Source: Pomphorhynchus laevis (taxonomy: Eukaryota > Acanthocephala > Palaeacanthocephala > Echinorhynchida > Pomphorhynchidae). Taken from it: a stretch of 64,000 nucleotides of DNA. Of the stretch, positions 21,386-32,700 are shown one piece after another. A program made the translations under genes and the position numbers. Below the pieces are notes generated by a model, which searched no databases, had not been told where the DNA came from, and was given only the letters and a program-made list of their open reading frames with translations. How positions within the stretch are numbered: position 1 is the stretch's first letter; each line of letters opens with the position of its first letter. The DNA is taken from positions 62,001-126,000 of the forward strand of contig WNNJ02003111.1 in the NCBI GenBank assembly GCA_012934845.2, in the 5' to 3' direction.

Positions 21386-21463
21386 TTCACAGTTTTGTTT
21401 TTGTTGTGGTCATGTAAGCGTGCGCTGGCACGCATTTGCCACGTTAAAATAAATCTTTTTTTT
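21386..21463 (+). other. LINE 3' tail with 6-bp hairpin and T run
   Basis: After ORF2 comes TTGTTGTGGTCATGTAA, then a perfect hairpin GCGTGC-GCTG-GCACGC, then ATTTGCCACGTTAAAATAAA, TC and T9. The same tail closes copies A (7420-7484), C (30190-30256), F (16180-16243), D (8385-8450, minus), E (10442-10510, minus) and, diverged, 15905-15965 (minus). The sense strand ends in T, not A. In the family this should be the RT recognition site. Confidence 0.85.
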
Positions 21464-21671
21464 TATTAAATGATCGTTACGGAAGCTAAATTTAGTAAAC
21501 TCAACATATTTGCTTTAAAATGTCGTGACGGTTTGCGGCTATATTTTCGACGCTCGACATTCATGATGATCTGAATTTTATAGGAAGTACACGGATAAAA
21601 TAACTTTTTCTTGTTTTACTCACTAAAATTTGCTATTTCAGTACTCGTTAATTTCTAATTTCTAGATAATA

Positions 21672-21785
21672 ATGACTGATGGACATCCCATTCAAATTGT
21701 TGATCTAACAGATGATCACTCGTTTGAACTAAATGAAGATCACTTACGAGATATACTGTTTCACCCCGATTGTAAATCAAAAAAG
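21672..21785 (+). CDS. atl: atlastin coding exon 1
   Basis: Thirty-eight codons with [12 protein letters not shown], the conserved lead-in to the G domain. The donor is AAG|GTTGAA, and the 52-nt intron ends GTGTAG. Confidence 0.9.
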
Positions 21786-23631
21786 GTTGAAGGCTAAATT
21801 GCTAATTTGTGTTAATTTACTTTTTGTGACAGTGTAGGTTGTCGTTATATCAATTGCTGGTGCATTTCGTAAAGGAAAATCTTTTCTACTTGATTTCTTT
21901 CTACGATATTTACGTGCTGATGATAAAGACAATTGGATGGGCTGTAAAAATGAGCCATTGACCGGCTTTCATTGGCGTGGCGGTTGTGAGCGTGATACTA
22001 CTGGCATTATCATGTGGAGTAAGCCTTTTATAGTAAAAAAATCGAACGGAGAAGCTATTGCCATATTACTTATGGATACACAAGGTGCATTCGATAGCAT
22101 GAGTACAGTTCGAGATTGTGCAACCGTTTTTGCTCTATCTCTCATGCTTAGTTCCGTTCAAATATACAATCTTACTCAAAATGTCCAAGAGGATGATCTT
22201 CAGCATCTTAATCTTTTTGCCGAATACGGAACGCTTGCACTCAATTCATGTAATGAGACACCGTTTCAGGTATTCAGTGACAAAGAAGTGGCGTTTTTGT
22301 ACATCTTTTTAATAATTAGAAGCATAAATAGTAAATTTAAAAAGTTTATTTTTAGTATAAAACAATCTAATTTTGTATGAGTTTTGAATTAAATTTAATT
22401 TTAATTTAAATCCAAATTTCATAAACAGATTGTCATGATGATATCGACGATTTGGTCTAGTATAAAAAGTAAAAAAAAACAGGCTAATGTAGGAGGTGAC
22501 TTATAAACTTGAGTAATTTAAATATTTATTTAAGATATATTGCTGGTAGTCTTAAATATCGTTAATATTATATTGAAATAAATTTCATTCTAAATCATTC
22601 TAGACGTTCTTGTGCGATTAAATATTTTAAGTACATAACTACAATAACAGATGTTACTTTTAGCATCGTTACGTATTCTAATAATGTTAGAAAGCTATTG
22701 TTTTATAAATTCTGCAGTTTGCAAAATTCTTGGGAATTTAAAAACTAAATCTAAGATCATTATCATCATATAGGCTCATGATATTTATTACATGCCACCT
22801 TAATTTACTCGACAAAGTAAATTATTTAAAAGTCATGAAAAACTACCGAGCCAATGAAAACCTCATCTAACTTTTTAATTGTGATATTTGCGATTTTCTT
22901 AAATCAGAAAACGACGTTAAGAAATGCCCCTTGTTGGTAAAAACTGAACTAATTATTCCTGGCAAAATTGAAAAAATCAACTTTTATTGACTATTTCGTT
23001 GTAAGCAAATTCTCGGAAATGCCTTTTAAATATATCACAAGGCAGCCGAAACGACTGATGGTAGTTCACCCTACTGATAAGTGCTGCCGGCTAGCTACCA
23101 TCAGCTCGTCTAGAAGTTATAAGGAAGTCTGATCTGCTTGTAATCGAACTCTGGTTTTTAGCAACATCTACGATTATGAAACTGAAGCTTATTAGCTCCC
23201 GGAGCACAGTTTAACACAGTCAGATATAGAATTATAAAAATGTAACCTCCAAAGGATCATGCGAGAAAGCAAGCAGCGAGAGCAAGTAAAATTCCTGCCG
23301 AATAAAATTAGGATGGTCCGGAAAGCACAAGGTTAGTTCAAAGAGGCTATGACCATGCTACCACGTTAGCAAATTCTCGGAAATGCCTTTTAAATATATC
23401 ACAAGGCAGCCGAAACGACTGATGGTAGTTCACCCTACTGATAAGTGCTGCCGGCTAGCTACCATCAGCTCGTCTAGGAGTGATAACGAAGTCTGATCTG
23501 CTTGTAATCGAACTCTGGTTTTTGACAACATCTACGATTATATAGATCATCTACGATATATATAGACTTGTTTAAACATTCTTAATTATATTTATTTACA
23601 ATTGACAAAGTTCCGAAAAGGCGCGAAACGT

Positions 23632-23718
<87 letters not shown>

Positions 23719-26700
23719 AGACATCGACACAGTACAACGTACTCGCGAACAATAGAAGACGCGATGTATTATATTTTTAATTAATTAAATGAATTAATTA
23801 AAATCGTGTTATTTAAATTACATATTATTATAAAATAATTTATACATTATCTATATTTAGTAATTATAAAACCCAATTGAGTTCTGCTTATTTGCCTGCC
23901 AAATTAAACCAATGTACGGTAATATATAATGTTATCACTATTAATTAAAATAGTGATAATAATGTAATAAACACAATTTATTTTAAAGCTTTCGGATAAC
24001 CCTTCTTCAGCAACGGATACGCATTTATGCCTTATATAAAGAATAACTAGAAGGTCCACACACGCAACAAGCTAGTAAAAATGATTTCTTTCAGCAACGA
24101 TTTCAAAACACTTGTCGTTGCTGAAGAAGGGTTATCTTTTAGCTTTGAAATAAATTGTTTATTACATAATTATCACGATTTTAAATAGAAAGCATTATTA
24201 ATGGGTATTCTTGTGAACAATCGGTTCAATACCATATATATAATTTGAAAAAAAATATAATCAAAACCAGATCGTTCTGGGTTTGATTATATTTCATATT
24301 ATGCAATTGAATTCGCCATTTGCAAGGATTCCATAAGTCGGTTTATTACACCCTTCCAATACAGAAGGATGTTAAATTGTATATATAATATACAATTATA
24401 ATGTACAATTATATTGTATATTATATTGTCTTTACGTAAAATCTTATATCGTAAAATCTTATGTCTTATATTGTCTTTACGTAAAATCAACGTTAACATC
24501 CGTAACACTTCGTTCGAATTACTCATATGCATATTATCTACGCCTTTCCCTCTGGAACTTGTGATTGTATACCGTCCAGGTTCAGTTGCCTCATCACGTA
24601 TCTTCTTTAACGATCTTGCAGATCTAATGTCTCACTGTTCATTGTCTTATACTCCTTATTTTGTTCTCGGTGACATTAACATTCGTCTTAATCGCCCGTC
24701 TGACTCTGACTCTATCACTTTAACTAATCTTTTTTCTGATTTTAAATATAAATTACTTTCAACAAGCCCAACTCATATCCTCGGCGGTGCTGTCGACATC
24801 ATTGCTGTCCCTATCTGCTTCAATGACTATACTTCCTTGTCAATTACTGATCCTGGTTTGTCCGATCATTTCCTTGTCACTCTTACTCTTACTCGTCCCC
24901 ATCCTCCTTCTCCGCCTTTACCTTTACCTTTATCTACACCAAGTCGACCCTGGAAGCTTCTCGATATCCCTGTTCTCTGCACAGCCTTACTCAATTCTTC
25001 ACTCTTTTCACTTCCTCTTAACTATCTCTCTCCCTATGATCTCTGCATTCTGTTTGATTCTGAACTTACGTCGATCCTCAATAACCTTCTGCCTAGTCGA
25101 CTTCGACGTTCCCAGCGCTTGCGCCATGCTCCCTGGTTCGATTCTGACTGTAGTCTTTCTAAGCGTCGACTCCGTCACTCTTTTCGTATGTATAAACGCT
25201 TTATTAAACGTTCACACGACTCACTCCCTCCAAATCTTCGTGCTTCCTACTTTTCTCAACGCCGTTCACATCTCATTCTTATACGTACTAAACGTACTCT
25301 CTTTTGGCGAAATCAACTCGAGTTATCTTCCGACACTAAATCTCATTGGAAAATCTTAAACTCAATTCTTTCACGATCATCTACCCCTTGTAATATAAAT
25401 CCTGATGAATTTTCTTCTTATCTACAAACTAAGCTATCAAATTTACTTTTTCTACTACCCATAGCCCCCTTGTACCCACTCTTATCTTTAAATGCTTCCC
25501 TCCCAGAACTATTCCACGTTCTTCCCGTTTCGTCTGATGAAGTTTCTTCGGTTCTGCTGTCATTACCTAATAAAACCTCTCCTTCTGATCCAATTCCCAC
25601 TCACTTGCTTAAAAATATCTGCTCCTCTATCTAAACCTTCCTAACCACATTGTTTAACTCGTCCATCCGTAGCCGTACATTTCCTTCCAACTGGAAATGC
25701 GCCACTGTTCGTCCTCTCATCAAAAAGCAATCTCTCGACTCTTCACTACCATCTTCGTACCGTCCCATCTAACTTCTCCCAACTCTTTCTAAACTCCTTG
25801 AGCGTCTCGTTCTTAAGCAAGTTAATATATATCTCATTTCCTCTAACTTATTTCCTCCCTTATAAGCCGCTTTTCGCTCTAATTACTCTAACGAAATTGC
25901 ATGTCTTAAAGTTTATAACGACTTACTCATATCGCGTGATCATAAATTATGTAGTGTCATAGTTTCTCTTGATATATCGTCTGCTTTTGACATCGTCGAT
26001 CACTCGATTCTTCTCCATCGCCTTCGTCATGATTATGGCTTCTCTTCACCCACTGTATCATGGTTTTCTTCATATCTATCAAACCGTACATTTCGCGTAT
26101 ATTCTAACTCTTCTCTCTCCCATCCTTCGTCCATTCCGTCCGGTGTTCCACAAGGCTCCGTATTAGGCCCTATACTCTTCTCTCTTCTTCTTGGTGATTT
26201 GTCTTCGATTTCTCCTAAATTTAACTTCCATGTTATGCAATATGCTGATGACATTCTCATCTATGCTATTGCACCTGTTTATCGTATTCACGATCTTATT
26301 GTTTCTGCTACCGACTGTCTTGTGTCAATTTCCAATCATCTTTCTTTCCTTCGCCTTTCTCTGAATCCTGATAAATCCAAAATTATGTGGATCCTACCTC
26401 GACGCCTCGGCTTTGAACCTCCCTTCGTATCATTAAATTCTACAATTCTTCCTATCGTTGATAATCTCGTTTTCCTTGGCTTCCATTTGACAACCGACTT
26501 TCACTTAAACCTTTCGTTAGAGATAAAGTACGCTCATCTTCCTTGATACTCCGCAACCTCCGTCAAATTCGTAGATTGATCGATTTTCCTTTTTGTATAA
26601 CTCTCACGTCTTCTCTCCCTTTTTCTAGACTCGATTACTGTCTTAGTCCATTTTCCGACTCACTTAAATCCACTCTTCTTCCTCTACAACGCATCATCAG

Positions 26701-29700
26701 CGCAGCTATCCAAATTTTCCTCCGTCTTCGTCGTTTTGATCACACATCCTTCAATCTTGCTTCTCTCGATTTGCCTACAATTTATTATCGTGTTCAAATT
26801 CGTCTTCTTCTCGTTGCTCTTCCGCCTTGTAACTTTTTATACCTCTTAATTTCTCAACCTTCCTTTTCTTATCACGCCTTCTAACTCCTTATCTCCACAA
26901 GCACGTCTAGACTACGATGTTTCCGCCTTCAGATCCATCCTCTCGTCTATTGTCCCTGCGGATAAACCTTCCTTTTTCAAGGACATTTCTCCTGTCGCAT
27001 TTATCCGTCTAAGCAAATCTTCTCAATCAAATCCTTCCCAGCCCCCCTTCTAAAAATTATTTCCAAGCATCGCTCTCACGCGTCTTCTGTCCTCTCTTAA
27101 CGATTCAAACTCATGTCATCTTCAACCACTCGAATTTTCCCCGATCGCGCCCCTTCTGAAATCGCTCAAATCTCTTCAGCCCGCATCGAAAAACGCCGTC
27201 GCAAAGAAAACGGCGAAACCTCACTCTCAATCCGAAACATAGACGGAAATTTTCAAGTTGTCCACACCCGTCCCAAAATTCGATGGCGCTCCATCTCTCC
27301 TATGTGTCTTCTCCACTAGACTCTTTCGCCACAACACACGGTTTCCGCCTTGGTCTCCTGAACACTAGATCTATTCTCAATAAATCCGATCTTATCCTCA
27401 ACCTATTCACCAAGCAATCCATCGATCTCTTCTGCCTCACCGAATCCTGGCACTCAGATTCCGACGACCTTTCCATTCACCGTCTTCTCTCTACCGGTTG
27501 CTCCCTAGTCGAATCCGCCCGCCCCCTCAGCTCATGCCCTTCTAAATTCTCTAATCATGGCGGCATCGTCGCATTCGCGCGTCACCCTGCGTCTCTTCGC
27601 AAAATCAATCCCCCTTTCAGTCCTTGCTCTTTTGAATTGCTCACTTGTCGTTATTCTAACCCGATCACTCTAGATCTCGCCATTGTATACTGTTCTGGTT
27701 CATCAGCTCCTACTGCCTTATTTTTTACCGAACTCGGTGACCTTCTTTCTCATTGTGCTTTGTTCTCAATCCCTTCACTCGTTCTAGGCGACTTCGATAT
27801 CCTCCTAGACCGCCCCTCCACGGATTCCATCCGGTTCATCAACATTCTATCCAACTACAATTACAAACTAATCTCCACTGCCCCCACACATATTCTTGGT
27901 GGGGCACTCGACATCATCGCTGTCCCCGATCATTTTGCTGCCTAAACCTCACTGTCTATCTCTGATCCTGGTCTATCCGATCACTTTCTCGTCACCCTCG
28001 ATCTCACTCACAACCACACGACTCCTCACACACCTACAATCCTACGTCGCCCTAAGAGAAATCTTGACCTCTTCCTTTTCCGCTCTGCCTTACTCAAATC
28101 GTCTCTATACAATCCCACAATAACATATTTATCTCCTCACGATCTTGCCTTTCTTTTCGACTCTGAACTCACATCCACTCTCGATCTTCTCCTGCCCTTC
28201 AAGTCTCACCCACACCGTCGCTTGCACCGTGCCCCATGGTTTGACATCCAATGCATACTCTCAAAGCGTCGACTCCGCCATGCTTTTCGAGTCAATTACC
28301 GCTCTCTCAGACGTGATTTCCGCTCGATCACTCCGTCTTTCCGTGATAACTATCTTGCTCTTCGCCGGTCTTATCTCAACCTACTACGTACCACATGCAA
28401 CTCCTTCTGGCAGCATAAAATCATCACTTCATTCAACTCTAAGACTCTCTGGCATACTTTTAACTCAATCCTTGCTCGTTCCTCTTCGCCGTGCAACATC
28501 AATGCCTATGATTATTCGTCATTTCTCTAGACTAAAGTATCCACGTTGCTCTCTCACACCCCGGTCTCCACGCTATCCCACTCTGCCCAGTCTACTCTCA
28601 TCATTCCGGAACTCTTTCATCTTCTCTTTGTCTCACCTACAGCAGTATCATCTGTCCTCATGTTCTTGCCCAACATAACCTCACCTGCCGATCCCCTGCC
28701 TACTCACATATTAAAATCTATATGCTCATCGATATCCCCATTTCTCACAACCTTGTTTAACTCGTCCATCCGCAGTCGTATCTTCCCTTCACACTGGAAA
28801 TCCGCAATCGTTCGTCCCCTCCTTAAGAAACAATCGCTCGACCCCTCCCTTCCTTCTAGCTATCGCCATATTTCACTACTCCCTACTCTTTCTAGGCTCT
28901 TAGAAAGCCTCATCTTAATACAAAGCAACGCTTATCTCTCCTCATCCAATCTCTACCCTCCTTTCCAATCCGCTTTCCGCTCTAATCACTCGACAGAAAT
29001 CGCATGCATAAAAGTGTACAACGACTTACTCATTTCTCGAGACAAGGCTCTATATAGTGTTCTCATCTCCCTCGACCTCTCCTCCGCATTCGACATTGTC
29101 GACCACTCCGTCCTCCTTTCTCGCAATCGTTATGATTACGGCTTTTCTTTCTCCTCCGTAGCATGGTTCGCCTCATATCTATCCGACCGTTTATATCGCG
29201 TCTGTTCTAATTCATCATCCTCCCCTTCCATCCCTTTTTTTGCGGGGTCCCACAAGGTTCAGTCCTGGGTCCCCTGCTTTTCTCTCTTCTGCTTGGCGAT
29301 CTCTCACCGTTTATCAAACCTTACTCCTTTAATATCATGCAATATGCCGATGACATTCTAATCTATGCTCATGCACCCGCACATCACATACACGACATCG
29401 CCATTTCTGCCTTCAACTTTCTTTCTTCTATCTACAAACGTCTCTCCAATCTCCATCTCGTTCTAAACCCCGAAAAGTCCAAAATAATGTGGATCCTCCC
29501 CCGTAAACCAAACATATCTCCTCCCACTGTATATTTTGCCTCATCGATCATCCCCATAGTCCACAATCTCACTTTCTTAGGCTTCCATTTCGATGATCAC
29601 ATTTCCCTTAAACCCTTCGTCCGTGACAAGGTCCGCTCATCTAACTTAATTCTCCGTGACATCCGCCGTATCCGCCTCCTTATCGACTTCCGTTCTTGTA

Positions 29701-32700
29701 TGTCTCTTCTTTCATCGCTTCTTTTCCCTAAAATCGATTACTGCCTTAGCCTTTTCGCCAATTCTCCAAAATCCATCATCCTACCCCTACAACGAATAAT
29801 CAACACCGCCGTTCGAGTGCTCTTTCGTCTCCGTCGCTTCGATCACACATCCACATATTTTGCCCAACTCTCCTGGCCCACCATCCACATCCGCATCAAA
29901 CTCCGCCTTCTTCTCGTTACTTTTCGTCTCATCGCTGTCGGCTCCCCATCGTTCATCAACCTTCCTTTCTTAGACGATACTCGCCCCACCTCGCTATCGC
30001 TTCGTTCCTGTCATACCCTCTTACTCCACGTTCCTAATTACTCCAACAACCTCGGTCTCTGATCCTTCTTGGTCGCCGCCTCACTCGCCTGGAATCAACT
30101 CCCTCTCGACGTCCGCCGCGCCCCCTTCTTTATCACATTCAAACACCTCCTCCGTTCACACCTTCTCTCGACACCTGATTTACAGTCTTGTTTTGTTGTG
30201 GTCATGTAAGCGTGCGCTGGCACGCATTTGCCACGTTAAAATAAATCCTTTTTTAAACAGTGTTTTAAGCTCGAAAAACAGAACTACTCTTAATCTGAAT
30301 CACCGTATGGAATTTAGCATAAGCTCTGTGCATGGCAGTGCGTATTGCGGTTTAACCATGCATCAGGCACTAAATTCCTTTTAATAGAAATGCTGTTTTA
30401 CAGGGACACTTTAAAGTGTACAAATATATAAAATATAATTTGTTGTTACACCTGCCCTGGGACACACAATGGTGTACTCGTAAATAAATTATTGTTTTTC
30501 TCATGTACTCATAAATAAACCGAAAATTTCGATATTATAAATTTATACAACAAACAACCGTATTTTATCATTTATTTTTCACAATCATCGATCACGAACA
30601 TTCTCTTCGTAGTAAAAACAAATTAAAAAACAACAAAGCAATTTGTAGTTTTCTACAAAAGCGATATTAAAAGCGATTCACCACAGTAGAACTCTCTTTA
30701 TAATTATGTAATTCCAATCGTGTTTTATAAATTAATTGATCTGTTCATAATATTATAATTAATTTATAATAATTGATTAATTTATAAACGAATTATAGAA
30801 TTTTTTAATTGTTTTTGGAACCAACTTACTGTTGATGCTAAATACATTTTAAGTAATCAATTTCATTATCTCGCCACTTGTAAAATAATCATTTTCCGTT
30901 TTGCTAATTAAATTAACAGTAATTCATGTAATTGCTTTATAAATAATTAATTAGCGTAATTAATGAGGCGAAATTTATCCTTTATCGATTATATTTTATT
31001 TACTAAGACTAAGTTGTATTTTCAGATTAGATATATATTTTTAGAAACTTACCTTCCTTGTGCGAGATTGGAGTTACCCTTATGAAGCACACTATGGATA
31101 TGACGGAGGAGAGAAACTCCTTGAAAAGCGTCTCAAGGTTGGATTATTTTACTAGTTTCGTTAATTAATATCAATAAAAGTCAACTAATTAATTTTGCAA
31201 TCTAATTAATTTTGAGGCCATCAGGAAAAATAGATGACCTAATGATGACTCAAATAATCTAGCTAAATTGATCAAATTTGTGTTATAATAAATAATAAAT
31301 AATAATAAATAATAAATAATGCTATAAGATTTTATATAATTTATATCAAGTTAAAATTTATAATTGAAATTGAAATTTAAAAGGGCATTTTAAATTATCG
31401 TATTTTTTATTTAAAAGCGTATTTATTATTAAGAAAGTGTATTTAGTGATAAAATGTTTTTTATCTCGATTGAAAAGAAATATGTCAGATAACTGAGTCT
31501 ACGCATTTTATACGATATATAAATATAAATAAAAATAAATAATTTATAAAATAATTTATAGAATTTATATTTATATAAAGTTAAAATTTATAATTGAAAT
31601 TTAAAATAAAAGTCAATTTTTATGAATTGACTAATAAATAAGAGACGATGTATAAGAATAAGGATTAGAAAATAAAACTACATAATTACGGTAAAGTAAA
31701 AGTCAATTTTTTAATTGAAGAAATAAAGGAAAGCATCCGAAAAAATTGGATAAAGAAGAGCGCCGAGTGGATTTCTTTAGAGTATTGTCTTGTTTTGAGT
31801 AATATGAGATAAAATGTTATAGTAATCAAATATGCTTACTAATAAATAATTATATAGGATTAATAAATAATTATATAGGATTTTATACAATTTATATTTA
31901 TATCAAATTAAAAATTAAAAATTAAAATTTAAAGTCAATTTTTATGAGTTGACTAATCTACGCATTTTATACGATATTTTAAATAAAAATAACAATGAAT
32001 AATAAATAATCATATGACATTTTATTAAATATATATTAAATTGAATTTTAAAATAGAAATTGAGTCTACGTATTTTATACTATAAATAAATCAAAAATAA
32101 AGATAAATAAGTATATATAATAAATTAATATTAATTAATATTAATAAATTAATATTAATATGTTAAAATTAATATATTAATATATTAATATTAATAAATT
32201 AATATTAATATGTTAAAATTAATATATTAATATATTAATTATATAAGATTTTATACAATTTATATTTATATCAAGTTAAAATTTAAAATAAAAGTCAATT
32301 TTTCAATTGAAGAAATAAAGGAAAGTATCCGACAAAAATTGGATAAAGAAGAGGGCCGAGTGGATCTCTTTAGAGTATTGTCTTGTTTTGAGTAATATGA
32401 GATAAAATGTTATAGTAATCAAATATGCTTACTAATAAATAATTATATAGGATTAATAAATAATTATATAGGATTTTATACAATTTATATTTATATCAAA
32501 TTAAAAATTAAAAATTAAAATTTAAAGTCAATTTTTATGAGTTGACTAATCTACGCATTTTATACGATATTTTAAATAAAAATAACAATGAATAATAAAT
32601 AATCATATGACATTTTATTAAATATATATTAAATTGAATTTTAAAATAGAAATTGAGTCTACGTATTTTATACTATAAATAAATCAAAAATAAAGATAAA

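Larger units (their letters stand above)
16935..21463 (+). mobile_element. L2/CR1-group LINE copy B, full length
   Basis: About 4.53 kb: 5' UTR beginning TTTAACAGCTTAAACACACAA, intact ORF1, ORF2 with a single in-frame stop, and the family 3' tail. ORF1 and the 3' half match copy E, whereas roughly 18.5-19.33 kb matches copies A and C, including their stop codon and the GDFD change. It is therefore a mosaic. The 3' end lies about 210 bp before the atlastin start codon. Confidence 0.93.

Noticed and set aside
23602-23784. ORF rich in IYIYIY
   Set aside because: Translation of the (TA)n tract.
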